Assembly: GCA_045531895.1 (NCBI GenBank)
Contig: JAZSEW010000006.1
Coordinates: forward strand, 1 to 56,250
DNA: 56,250 bases
Origin: SIG299 sp045531895
GTDB lineage: Bacteria > Bacillota > Clostridia > Lachnospirales > Lachnospiraceae
Reading direction: 5' to 3'
Part shown: positions 1-7,979 of the stretch, piece by piece
Layout of the letters: the number at the start of each line of letters is the position of its first letter
How positions within the stretch are numbered: the stretch's first letter is position 1
Notes under the pieces: model-generated
The model's input: only the letters and a program-made list of their open reading frames with translations
Databases searched by the model: none
Told to the model about the DNA's origin: nothing
Position numbers and translations under genes: made by a program

Positions 1-50
1 TCCATAGTATTCTTTCCACCTCTTTCAAAGCAGGCTTCTCTATTTTTAAC

Positions 51-857
51 CTATTTAATTTTATATTCCTGACCCGGTGACAACAAAATTACACGTACCG
101 GATTCACAACATTATCAAAAACATTCTGTGGGTTACCGTTAAATGGTTTCATATTTGGTGCATCCACCGTTCCCCAGTGAATCAGTACCAGCTTTGCATT
201 TGGATAAGTATTCGCCAATCTATATGAATTTTCTAACCCAATGTGTGCAAAGTCATCCGAGAAATCAAACAATATCACATCCGGCGGATCCATGTGCAGT
301 TGGCATTCCATCAGCTTAGAATCCCCAACACACCAGATGGTTGTATCACTTGTCCGCAAATAAAATCCACAACATTCTCCGTCTTCCCATACACGGTAAT
401 TATACTCTTCAAACATCCTCTGCCATGCGTGATCTGCAGGTGTCAGTTCAATATCTACACCATTCACTTGAATACGCTCGCCTATATCGTGGCCTATTCC
501 ATCAATGTCGCACTCTTCTTTCAGTAAAGAAGCCACATAATGCGTTGTGTGATATTCTTTACATACCGGTTTTAAGGATTTGCAGGTTGCTCTGGAATAA
601 TGGTCACCATCCGAATGGGTAAGAAGAACCGCATCGACCCTTGGTATTTCCTGTGGCTGAATCGGTATATCAATCAAAAGCGGCATATCAAATCCTTCTA
701 ATACTGGATCTATCAAAATAATAGTGCCCTGGCTGTTTATCACAGCTCCACCTCCGCCTAACCAGTATATACTTGTTCCGTTGTTATTTTTAAAAGCATT
801 GGCTGTCATTTTAATAGTAGCAGGTGCTGCCATTTGTCCTTTTTCATTCATTTTCAT
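51..857 (-). CDS. MBL-fold metallo-hydrolase (UlaG-like)
   Basis: A 268-residue cytoplasmic protein without signal peptide or membrane segment. The metallo-beta-lactamase signature THSDGDHY lies near residues 80-87 (H-x-D-x-D-H metal ligands), followed by a later GDS (about residue 178, VGDSK) and a C-terminal HWG motif, as in UlaG/L-ascorbate-6-phosphate lactonase-like hydrolases. The family hydrolyses varied esters, lactones or phosphodiesters with bound metal; the substrate cannot be told from sequence. The start has only a weak ribosome binding site (AAAGGA, 11 bases upstream). It is a single gene, separated by about 100 bases from the next gene upstream, in which I see nothing notable. 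Fold confident, substrate unknown. Confidence 0.8.
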   Translation of the reverse strand: MKMNEKGQMAAPATIKMTANAFKNNNGTSIYWLGGGGAVINSQGTIILIDPVLEGFDMPLLIDIPIQPQEIPRVDAVLLTHSDGDHYSRATCKSLKPVCKEYHTTHYVASLLKEECDIDGIGHDIGERIQVNGVDIELTPADHAWQRMFEEYNYRVWEDGECCGFYLRTSDTTIWCVGDSKLMECQLHMDPPDVILFDFSDDFAHIGLENSYRLANTYPNAKLVLIHWGTVDAPNMKPFNGNPQNVFDNVVNPVRVILLSPGQEYKIK

Positions 858-964
858 GTTGATTAGTTTCCTTTTGTCATTTCATAAATCCAATTTCTTC
901 ATTCATAATTTCCAGATTCACATTGTTAAATTGGAGGTTTACGTTCTCTACAACTTAAAAGCTA

Positions 965-1768
965 TTACATAATGTTATTTGTTTTTTCATAAGATTTTTT
1001 CATACATATTTCAAGGTTCTCCGTAATCAACTCCTGATTTAAATTCTTCATTCCAGCTTCAGTAGTTCCACCTTTTGTAGTAATACGACAGACAATATCA
1101 TCAAAAGAACATTTTTCTCGCTTAACCATATTAATAACATTCTCAAAAATACGAATGGTTATTTCTTTGCTTTTTTCATCGTCCTTAACAAGTGTATTAC
1201 TTGCTTTCTGATATGAATTCATCATACAAGCAGCAAAAGCCAACCCGCTTGCAGCTGTTACAGTAATATAATTTAACGAATCTTCGTCCAACTTCAATAC
1301 ATATCCCAATTTCTTCAACACATTAAGTACATCTTGAAGCATCTCATAATCCTGTTCTTCATATGCAACACCTATAACACCATTTCCATCTTGAATTGCG
1401 ATATTGGGCATAACTCTAAACAATTTCACTGTATTATGTTTTTCGCCTAACATATTTCTTATTTCTGCAATTGTAATTCCCGCCATAAAACTTACGACTA
1501 TTTTTGCGTCAATTTTATAGTCTTTAATTTCAGTCAATACCTCTTTAGCATTTTTAGGCTCTGTTATTAATATAATTACATCTGTTCGATCATCTAACTC
1601 CTCTTTACTGCCCGTTACATAAATATCCCTAAACTCATCTAGAACAGAATCTCTTGTCTTTTGTGTTCTGGCATTGATGTCAATATCGTTTTGGCTAAAA
1701 CCGGTTAATATCAATCCCCTGACCAAAGCCTTACCTAAATTTCCATATCCTATAATACCAATTCTCAT
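965..1768 (-). CDS. pyrroline-5-carboxylate reductase family protein
   Basis: A 267-residue NAD(P)-dependent reductase of the ProC family, which reduces 1-pyrroline-5-carboxylate to proline. The N-terminal Rossmann loop reads GIIGYGNLGKAL. The C-terminal substrate and dimer region carries TTKGGTTEAGM, matching the family TSPGGTTIAG signature. The usual SGPAYxF motif is changed to SGLAFAAC, so the protein is a divergent paralogue and may act on a related imine or on another oxidised amino acid. The start is placed at the ATG that has GGAG six bases upstream; an in-frame TTG four codons earlier overlaps that site and is less likely. AT content seems higher than in neighbouring genes, which hints at separate ancestry. 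Confidence 0.75.
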   Translation of the reverse strand: MRIGIIGYGNLGKALVRGLILTGFSQNDIDINARTQKTRDSVLDEFRDIYVTGSKEELDDRTDVIILITEPKNAKEVLTEIKDYKIDAKIVVSFMAGITIAEIRNMLGEKHNTVKLFRVMPNIAIQDGNGVIGVAYEEQDYEMLQDVLNVLKKLGYVLKLDEDSLNYITVTAASGLAFAACMMNSYQKASNTLVKDDEKSKEITIRIFENVINMVKREKCSFDDIVCRITTKGGTTEAGMKNLNQELITENLEICMKKSYEKTNNIM

Positions 1769-1889
1769 CTTCTTCTCCAATTCAAGTTTTTTATAATTAA
1801 ATCAAGCCCATACAAATGAACTACATTCATTTTGTCATTGCTCGCCAAAAAAGAACTCTCTCAATTCAATCTTACTTTTCCATTTTACC

Positions 1890-2045
1890 ACAATCTTCCG
1901 CCCCTGGGAACATCTTTGTTTTCACACCGCTTTTCTCGCACCGGCGTTCAGCACTTTCCCGGCGGCTCCGGTTTTTCTACTGCAACGATATGACTGCGTC
2001 CGGTGTTTTAGCAAGTTGTCTGAGGAGTCGGGTAGAATTTGGAGC
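1890..2045 (+). repeat. diverged structured repeat, copy A
   Basis: This stretch shares an ordered series of blocks with the minus strand of 2203-2390: CTTTGT, TTTTCTCGCACCGG, GCACTTTCC, TTTTTCTACTGCAA, TCCGGTGTTTTA and GAGTCGGG. CACCGG near 1932 can pair with CCGGTG near 2002, so each copy can fold into a closed stem of about 70 bases. I see no convincing protein in it. A repeat element or a small structured RNA are both possible. Confidence 0.5.
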
Positions 2046-2061
2046 AACGTCCGCATTGGGT

Positions 2062-2182
2062 TGGTTTCAAAAAGTGCGCAAGCACTTTTTAAGAAAAAGT
2101 TTCATGGGCTGTGGACACCTCGTGTGTCTGACAGTCCATGACTTTTTCTTGAAAGATACATCCGCAGGATGTTTTGAAACCA
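2062..2182. repeat. cloverleaf-like palindromic element
   Basis: An 11-base inverted repeat (TGGTTTCAAAA at 2062-2072, complement at 2172-2182) closes three internal hairpins. The first is AAAAAGTGC-GCAA-GCACTTTTT (2068-2090, with a GNRA-type loop). The second is AAGAAAAAGTTTCATGG against CCATGACTTTTTCTT (2091-2107/2136-2150). The third is ACATCC-GCA-GGATGT (2158-2172). It lies between the two diverged copies A and B. It resembles a palindromic intergenic repeat; a role as a terminator at one hairpin is also possible. Confidence 0.6.
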
Positions 2183-2202
2183 TCACAATCTAAACATTGA
2201 CT

Positions 2203-2390
2203 CTAAACTTCAATCCCAACTCCCCGACGACGAGTTCTTGTAAAACACCGGTAAGCAGACATGGTTTTCATTGCAGAAGTAAAAGCGGCAAGTCCCGTGG
2301 AAAGTGGCTGAGCCGGTAGAGAAAACCGGTGCGAAAATAATATACAAAGTCCCCGGCAAGCGCAACCTATGCGCCCACCAGGGACTAAAA
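2203..2390 (-). repeat. diverged structured repeat, copy B
   Basis: Inverted relative to copy A at 1890-2045 and sharing its blocks in the same order (TTTTCGCACCGG, CCACTTTCC, ACTTCTGCAA, ACCGGTGTTTTACAAG, GGAGTTGGG). At its 5' side the minus strand has a strong hairpin (AGTCCC...GGGACT, about 2350-2387, with an inner GCGC stem). It sits just downstream of asd, so that hairpin could help end the asd transcript, although no clear T-run follows it. Confidence 0.5.
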
Positions 2391-2412
2391 ATATCATATG
2401 AAAATGTGTAAA

Positions 2413-3495
2413 CTACTTCGCTGTAATATAACCCTGAGCCTTTAACAGTTCTGCACAAAGAACTGCGCCACCTGCTGCGCCACGAACAGTGTTGTGGGAA
2501 AGGCCTACGAACTTCCAGTCGTATACGGAATCCTCACGGATTCTGCCAACAGAAACACCCATGCCGTTCTCATAATCCACATCCATCTTAACCTGTGGAC
2601 GATTGTCCTCTTCAAGGTACTGAATGAACTGCTTTGGTGCACTTGGCAGCTCAAGCTCCTGTGGAACACCCTTGAAGTTTACTAACTTCTCGATGAGCTG
2701 CTCCTTGGTCGGATTCTTTCTGAACTTTACGAATACTGCAGCGGTATGACCGTTTAATACCGGAACACGGATACACTGACAGGTGATTACCGGAGAGGTT
2801 GCCGGAACGATAACGCCGTCCTTAATTTCGCCCCAGATACGAAGCGGCTCCTTCTCACTCTTTTCTTCCTCACCACCGATGTATGGAATGATGTTCTCTA
2901 CCATTTCCGGCCAATCCTTAAAGGTCTTACCTGCTCCGGAGATTGCCTGATAGGTGGTAGCAACTACTTCGTATGGCTCGAACTCTGCCCAAGCGGTTAA
3001 TACCGGAGCATAGCTCTGAATGGAGCAGTTCGGCTTTACTGCTACGAAGCCTCTCTTGGTACCGAGACGCTTCTTCTGGAAATCAATGACCTTCATGTGG
3101 TCCGGATTAATTTCCGGCACTACCATCGGAACGTCAGGAGTCCAACGATGTGCGCTGTTGTTGGAAACAACCGGAGTCTCAGTCTTTGCATAAGCTTCCT
3201 CTGCCGCCTGAATCTGCTCTTTGGTGCCTTCATATGCACTGAAAACAAAATCAACCTGAGAAGATACTGCTTCAATTTCATCAACATTTAAAACAACTAA
3301 CTTTTTAACTGCTTCCGGCATCGGAGTAGTCATTTTCCAACGATCTCCTACTGCCTCTTCATATGTTTTACCCGCACTACGTGGGCTTGCAGCTACGGTT
3401 GTAACCTCAAACCATGGGTGATTTTCTAATAAAGAAATAAATCTCTGGCCAACCATACCTGTTGCACCTAAAATACCAACTCTTAACTTTGTCAT
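2413..3495 (-). CDS. asd: aspartate-semialdehyde dehydrogenase
   Basis: A 360-residue enzyme that reduces L-aspartyl-4-phosphate to aspartate-4-semialdehyde with NADPH, the branch point to lysine/diaminopimelate, threonine and methionine. The N-terminal nucleotide-binding loop is GILGATGMVGQRF. The catalytic cysteine lies in VKPNCSIQSYAPVL (about residue 150). GLSHNTVRGAAGG at the C-terminus is typical. Length and motifs fit the fungal/archaeal-type branch, which many Clostridia use. The start ATG has AGGAGG nine bases upstream. It appears monocistronic, with its own promoter in the 170-base leader; I saw no lysine riboswitch there. Confidence 0.95.
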   Translation of the reverse strand: MTKLRVGILGATGMVGQRFISLLENHPWFEVTTVAASPRSAGKTYEEAVGDRWKMTTPMPEAVKKLVVLNVDEIEAVSSQVDFVFSAYEGTKEQIQAAEEAYAKTETPVVSNNSAHRWTPDVPMVVPEINPDHMKVIDFQKKRLGTKRGFVAVKPNCSIQSYAPVLTAWAEFEPYEVVATTYQAISGAGKTFKDWPEMVENIIPYIGGEEEKSEKEPLRIWGEIKDGVIVPATSPVITCQCIRVPVLNGHTAAVFVKFRKNPTKEQLIEKLVNFKGVPQELELPSAPKQFIQYLEEDNRPQVKMDVDYENGMGVSVGRIREDSVYDWKFVGLSHNTVRGAAGGAVLCAELLKAQGYITAK

Positions 3496-3555
3496 AATAA
3501 TCCTCCTTGTTTCCGCCCTGAGTGTTTTTCTCTCGCGTACATTTGTCTTTGTGCT

Positions 3556-3584
3556 ATATTACAATGTTTTCAAAAAAAAATCAA
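3556..3584 (-). promoter_or_regulatory. asd promoter (sigma-A type)
   Basis: On the minus strand TTGATT (3579-3584) and TAATAT (3556-3561) are separated by 17 bases and lie about 60 bases upstream of the asd start. The spacer is T-rich. Fit to the vegetative consensus is good but not tested. Confidence 0.6.
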
Positions 3585-3662
3585 CTATTTTTTTATTCTT
3601 TTTTTAATTTTGTTTACTTTGCCCTAGTAAAGCGTTAATTCTCTGCTCTATTTGTGCATTTT

Positions 3663-4637
3663 TTACAAGACAGTTTCCCGGTAACGATTCAACAAATCAC
3701 GCAGCTGTTCCATAGTCTCTACCTCATTGACCGCGCCACGAAGTTTCGATGCTCCTTTAAAACCTGTCGCATACCAGGCCACGTGCTTACGCATCTCCCT
3801 GATTCCGGCAAATTCACCAACATAACCTACATGAATTTCTGCATGTCTGAGAATCATCGCAATTACTGTGTCAATATCCGGCTTTGGTAATACCGTACCG
3901 TCTTCCAGATAAGCCTTTATCTGCCCGAACAGCCACGGATTTCCCTGCACCCCGCGGGCAACCATAACACCGTCACAGCCGGTTTCAGAAAGCATCCGTT
4001 TTGCATCCTCCGGAGTAAAAATGTCACCATTGCCAATAACCGGAATCTTCACCGCTTCCTTTACCTGCTTTATAATCTCCCAATCCGCCTTGCCGCTGTA
4101 ATACTGTTCTCTGGTTCGCCCATGTACTGCAATAGCAGCCGCACCGGCTTCCTCCGCTATCTTTGCCACAATTGGTGCATTGGCATCGTCCTTGCCAAAG
4201 CCTTTACGGATTTTAATTGTCACCGGTTTGCTAATAGCACTTGACACCGCATGCACAATTTCTCCCACCTTTTCCGGTGTTTTCATAAGAGCAGAGCCTT
4301 CACCGTTGTTTACAACCTTTGGCACCGGACATCCCATGTTGATGTCCAAAATATCAAAGTTACGTTCTTCTATACGCTTCGCCTGCTCTGCCATAATCTT
4401 TGGGTCTTCACCAAAAAGCTGTAAGGCTACCGGTCGCTCCGATTCTTCCACCCGCAGCAACGCTTCTGTGTTTTTATTATTATACATAATGCCCTTGGCA
4501 CTAACCATCTCGGTGTAAATCAAGTCCGCCCCGCATTCCTTGCACAACGTACGGAATGGCAGGTCGGTTACCCCTGCCATCGGTCCAAGTGCCACAATGC
4601 CCGGCACTGTTACAGTTCCAATTTGTAAGTTCCGCAT
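3663..4637 (-). CDS. dusB: tRNA-dihydrouridine synthase
   Basis: A 324-residue flavoenzyme that reduces specific uridines in the tRNA D-loop to dihydrouridine. The TIM-barrel start is LGPMAGVTDLPFRTL. The catalytic cysteine is in MGCPVPKV (about residue 103), and FMN/tRNA-binding stretches follow: KIRKGF, AVHGRTREQ and GNGDI. The gene follows coaX by 5 bases and its ribosome binding site (GGAAAGAGAG) lies in the end of coaX, so they are co-transcribed. This pairing is common in Clostridia. DusB rather than another Dus is the family default in Firmicutes. Confidence 0.93.
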   Translation of the reverse strand: MRNLQIGTVTVPGIVALGPMAGVTDLPFRTLCKECGADLIYTEMVSAKGIMYNNKNTEALLRVEESERPVALQLFGEDPKIMAEQAKRIEERNFDILDINMGCPVPKVVNNGEGSALMKTPEKVGEIVHAVSSAISKPVTIKIRKGFGKDDANAPIVAKIAEEAGAAAIAVHGRTREQYYSGKADWEIIKQVKEAVKIPVIGNGDIFTPEDAKRMLSETGCDGVMVARGVQGNPWLFGQIKAYLEDGTVLPKPDIDTVIAMILRHAEIHVGYVGEFAGIREMRKHVAWYATGFKGASKLRGAVNEVETMEQLRDLLNRYRETVL

Positions 4638-4642
4638 AACAT

Positions 4643-5422
4643 TTAAACTCTCTTTCCGGAGGTTTTCTCATAAATCAGGCGAAGTCCCTCCATGGTCAAC
4701 ATCGGATTATATACGTCAATACTATCTGTGTTGTCTGCAATCAGCTTGCCCAGACCACCGGTCGCAACCACTTTAATGTCTTTCAATCCGCTCTCTTCCT
4801 TTATTTTCTTAATGATATACTCTGTTTGTCCAATGCAGCCATATACCAGTCCGGCCTGCATACTGGTAATCGTATCCTTTGCCAAGATAGTCGCCGGCTT
4901 TTCAATTTCAATTTCAGGAAGCTTTGCAGTATCATTCCACAGCGCGTTGGCACTGATTCGAATACCCGGACAGGTAATACCTGCTGTAAACGCACCGTTT
5001 TCCGTAATTAAATCATAGGTGGTTGCAGTACCGAAATCTACCACAATCACCGGTCCGCCATACATATAATATGCTGCCACGGCATCCACAATACGGTCTG
5101 CACCGATTTCCTTTGGATTTGGCGTATCAATGCGAATGCCTGATTTCGTTCCTTCGCCTACAATCATTGGTGTAATATCCAAATATTTGATAACAGCACT
5201 GGTTAAGGAATACATGATTCCCGGAACCACAGAAGCAATAATAACATCTTCTATTTTTGTGTGGTCAATACCACGGCGTTCCAACAGGGCACAGATGACA
5301 TCTCCGAATTCATCCGAGGTTCTGGATTTTTTTGTCGTCAGTCGAAAACTTGTTTTTGTTTCTTCGCCGGAAAGTACGGCACAGGTAATATTGGTATTTC
5401 CCACATCAATAGCCAATAACAT
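4643..5422 (-). CDS. coaX: type III pantothenate kinase
   Basis: A 259-residue kinase that phosphorylates pantothenate as the first step of coenzyme A synthesis. It has the ASKHA-fold phosphate loop DVGNTNI at residues 6-12, the family motif GADR (about residue 102), and VVDFGTATTYD (about residues 124-134). Type III enzymes are not feedback-inhibited by CoA and need a monovalent cation. The start has AAGGAGGAG upstream. It lies between the DUF6145-like gene (11 bases upstream) and dusB (5 bases downstream), forming a three-gene unit. Confidence 0.95.
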   Translation of the reverse strand: MLLAIDVGNTNITCAVLSGEETKTSFRLTTKKSRTSDEFGDVICALLERRGIDHTKIEDVIIASVVPGIMYSLTSAVIKYLDITPMIVGEGTKSGIRIDTPNPKEIGADRIVDAVAAYYMYGGPVIVVDFGTATTYDLITENGAFTAGITCPGIRISANALWNDTAKLPEIEIEKPATILAKDTITSMQAGLVYGCIGQTEYIIKKIKEESGLKDIKVVATGGLGKLIADNTDSIDVYNPMLTMEGLRLIYEKTSGKRV

Positions 5423-5433
5423 GACACTCCTCC

Positions 5434-5778
5434 TTATTTTAGCAGCTCTGCCGCATCTTCATTTAAGAAAAATACTTTAAAATATAGTTCCAGCGATTCT
5501 AACAGTTCCTGCTTCTCCTGCTGCAGCTTCTTTACTTTTAATACACTGCCGATTTCGTCGTATAAGAGGTCGCCCTCCTCTGCTTCCGTCTGGAATATCA
5601 ATGTTCCGTCTTCCTCAAAGCATAACGTAAGAATACCGCCTACATCTTCCGTAAACAATACACACATAATCTTTAATTCATCCTTGATTCCCTTTGGTAA
5701 TCCTTCGAAATCTTCATTTAAATAATATTTCTGCTCGTAAGCACTGCTGCCGCATAACACAATAGTATCCTGATACAT
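5434..5778 (-). CDS. DUF6145-like small cytoplasmic protein
   Basis: A 114-residue acidic protein with no membrane segment. Sequence features such as LCGSSAYEQKYYLNE, IKDELKIMCVLFTEDVGG and YFKVFFLNED match my memory of DUF6145, a family of unknown function in Lachnospiraceae. It heads the coaX-dusB operon with AAAGGAG upstream of the ATG and 11 bases to coaX. The C-terminal third is rich in Leu, Lys and Glu and may form a coiled coil. Function unknown. Confidence 0.75.
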   Translation of the reverse strand: MYQDTIVLCGSSAYEQKYYLNEDFEGLPKGIKDELKIMCVLFTEDVGGILTLCFEEDGTLIFQTEAEEGDLLYDEIGSVLKVKKLQQEKQELLESLELYFKVFFLNEDAAELLK

Positions 5779-5828
5779 AATATTCTCCTTTTACCTGTCC
5801 GACATTCTCTTGCCATTTAAGCATAACA

Positions 5829-5870
5829 CAAAAACGGAGCAGTTGCAAAAGATATCTTCACAACCACTCC
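5829..5870 (-). terminator. Rho-independent terminator after the LiaF-like gene
   Basis: On the minus strand GGAGTGGTTG pairs with CAACTGCTCC (two G-U wobbles) and is followed by GTTTTTG, directly after the stop at 5877. Confidence 0.7.
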
Positions 5871-5876
5871 ATTATT

Positions 5877-6629
5877 TTACTTGATATCAATACCGCCCAT
5901 AATACAACTGCCGGTAATAATTACTCTTGGTGTATCTGCACTATGGAAATTTACATAAGGGGTATTTACATCAATACCTCCCATTACAGTAGAACAACCA
6001 TCTGTTATAACTCTGACATTGGAAGGGACATAAATGTCCACACCGCCCATTACTGCAGAAATGTTTATAAAAACATCTTCAGAAATAATGGCATTTCTCA
6101 AGTTCAAATCCACCGCACCCATTACAACGCCAATATCTGCACCGGTAAAGCATTCATTATCCACTCTGATGTCCTTGCCACCAAGAATTGCAGAAGCATT
6201 TACATAACCGCCACTACTTTTAGAATATGTGTTATCATACTTTACACCGTCAATTACCACTTCTTTTTCACCGTTTTCACTGTTATAAGTGAATTCTACC
6301 TGCTTATGCTCCTTCTTCTTATTCGGAAACATAATCTTTATACCGATAATAATACAAAGTGCCGCAATTGCCAATGGCCAGAACTCAATGTGAAACAGCC
6401 AGTCCTGAGCGTTAATCAAAAAGCAGAGACCAATAACCAAACCGATAACAGGCCCCGTTTTATCTTCATTTTTCTTGGTTAATGCATAAATGCATGGAAC
6501 TATAATAAACAATGTCCACCAGCCGGGAAAGAAGATGGAAAAATCAAAAAATCCCAATGCGCTGCACCCATACAATAAACCTACCAGAATAAAAATCACT
6601 CCGACAATCAAACCATTTGCTTTCTTCAT
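5877..6629 (-). CDS. LiaF-like membrane protein
   Basis: A 250-residue membrane protein. The N-terminal part (about residues 5-105) has four hydrophobic segments in two hairpins, as in the DUF5668/LiaI-LiaF transmembrane domain. The C-terminal part (about residues 135-250) is a beta-repeat with recurring VMGGVDI/VMGGIDV/IMGGIDI motifs, matching the LiaF-like C-terminal domain. In Bacillus, LiaF restrains a two-component system that senses cell-envelope stress; no such system adjoins here. The start was set at MKKANG because GGAGG lies seven bases upstream; the longer frame has no binding site. It is followed by its own terminator. Confidence 0.8.
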   Translation of the reverse strand: MKKANGLIVGVIFILVGLLYGCSALGFFDFSIFFPGWWTLFIIVPCIYALTKKNEDKTGPVIGLVIGLCFLINAQDWLFHIEFWPLAIAALCIIIGIKIMFPNKKKEHKQVEFTYNSENGEKEVVIDGVKYDNTYSKSSGGYVNASAILGGKDIRVDNECFTGADIGVVMGAVDLNLRNAIISEDVFINISAVMGGVDIYVPSNVRVITDGCSTVMGGIDVNTPYVNFHSADTPRVIITGSCIMGGIDIK

Positions 6630-6739
6630 AAAAATTCCTCCAATTTCTTCTTTTTCGTTCCCCTTTTGTTTTTCTGTATTCATCATACATCATCCGCTGA
6701 AAAAAGGCAAATTAGAAGATGATTAGAAAAATTAAGAAA

Positions 6740-7015
6740 TCAAATCAGCATAATAACAATACCAAGCACAAGGATTACTACTCCAAACAATATCATGGAC
6801 TGTCCCATATATTTTCGTTTCTTTTGTTTTAAATACCGATATCCGTTACATAAGTTCATGGCACCGCCACAAAATATAATGGTAAACATACTGATTTTGT
6901 TTCCTGTTTTCCAGAAAACAATCAGGGCTGTTAACATAAACAGCCCCAAAAGCACATTAACAGTATCAATCACTGCCTCTTTATTTTTCAAGAATTTTAA
7001 AAACTTTTTTAACAT
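6740..7015 (-). CDS. small membrane protein downstream of argF
   Basis: A 91-residue protein with a basic N-terminus (MLKKFLKFLKNKE) and three predicted membrane helices (about residues 16-34, 41-57 and 70-90), separated by a basic loop. The start is four bases after the argF stop, with GGAAAG in the end of argF as binding site, so it is translated from the argF message. A longer frame would run into argF and is rejected. Family not recognised and function unknown. Confidence 0.65.
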   Translation of the reverse strand: MLKKFLKFLKNKEAVIDTVNVLLGLFMLTALIVFWKTGNKISMFTIIFCGGAMNLCNGYRYLKQKKRKYMGQSMILFGVVILVLGIVIMLI

Positions 7016-7019
7016 AGTC

Positions 7020-7955
7020 TTACTTTCCAAGAGTTGCAACCATAACAGCCTTAATGGTATGCATACGATTTTCTGCTTCATCAAATACAACATCAGCAAA
7101 CTTATCGAAAATTTCCTCGCTCACTTCGTTGCCTTTAACCGCCGGAAGGCAATGCAGGAAGATAGTAGATTCCTTTCCTGTCTTATCCATCAGTTCCTGA
7201 TTCACCTGATATGGACGAAGAAGCGCCACACGCTCTGCCGCCTTATCTTCTTCACCCATGGAACACCATACATCTGTATACACCGCATCAGCATCCTTTA
7301 CCGCAGAAAGATCATCAGAAATCTCGATAACGCTGCCGGATTCCTTTGCATACTCACGACATAAGTCAACCAACTCCTGCTGTGGCCAGAGTGACTTCGG
7401 CGCAAGGATGGTAAAATGCACACCTACTTTGGCAGAGCCAATCATTAAGCTGTTTGCCATATTATTTCGTCCATCGCCCACAAATACGAGTTTTAAGCCC
7501 TTTATGTAGCCAAACTGCTCCTTCATTGTAAGAAAATCTGCTAAAATCTGAGTCGGATGATATTCATCGGTAAGACCATTCCATACCGGAACACCGCTGT
7601 ACTCTGCCAGTTTTTCTACCGTTTCCTGCTTAAATCCGCGGAACTGGATACCATCAAAAATACGTCCGAGAACTCTTGCAGTATCCTCCACACTTTCCTT
7701 GTGACCAAGCTGGATATCCTCACGGCTCATATATTCCGGATGGCCGCCTTCATCCAGACATCCAACGGTAAACGCAGAACGTGTTCTGGTGGATGGCTTT
7801 TCAAATATCAGAGCGATATTCTTGCCTTTTAAGCTGTCTCCGGTGATACCCTGCTTTTTCTTTGCTTTTAAGTCAGCAGCCAGATCAATAAGACCTAAAA
7901 TCTCTTCTGCTGTAAAATCCTTTAATGTTAAAAATGAACGACCTTTTAAATTCAT
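7020..7955 (-). CDS. argF: ornithine carbamoyltransferase
   Basis: A 311-residue enzyme that makes citrulline from ornithine and carbamoyl phosphate, in arginine synthesis or run backward in arginine catabolism. It carries the carbamoyl-phosphate loop FEKPSTRTR (about residues 53-61), HPTQILADF, and the ornithine-side motif FLHCLPA (about residue 273). No other arginine gene adjoins, so anabolic use is only the default reading. The SPFH gene ends 24 bases upstream on the same strand; GGAAGG precedes the start. Confidence 0.95.
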   Translation of the reverse strand: MNLKGRSFLTLKDFTAEEILGLIDLAADLKAKKKQGITGDSLKGKNIALIFEKPSTRTRSAFTVGCLDEGGHPEYMSREDIQLGHKESVEDTARVLGRIFDGIQFRGFKQETVEKLAEYSGVPVWNGLTDEYHPTQILADFLTMKEQFGYIKGLKLVFVGDGRNNMANSLMIGSAKVGVHFTILAPKSLWPQQELVDLCREYAKESGSVIEISDDLSAVKDADAVYTDVWCSMGEEDKAAERVALLRPYQVNQELMDKTGKESTIFLHCLPAVKGNEVSEEIFDKFADVVFDEAENRMHTIKAVMVATLGK

Positions 7956-7979
7956 GTTTTCTAATACCTTCCGTAAATT

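Noticed and set aside
1816..2193. A 125-codon plus-strand frame.
   Set aside because: It runs through the structured repeat and cloverleaf; similarity between copies is at DNA level with indels that break the frame, so it does not look coding.
3496..3662. Possible lysine riboswitch or T-box ahead of asd.
   Set aside because: The leader is short, AT-rich and lacks the conserved motifs; only a promoter is visible.
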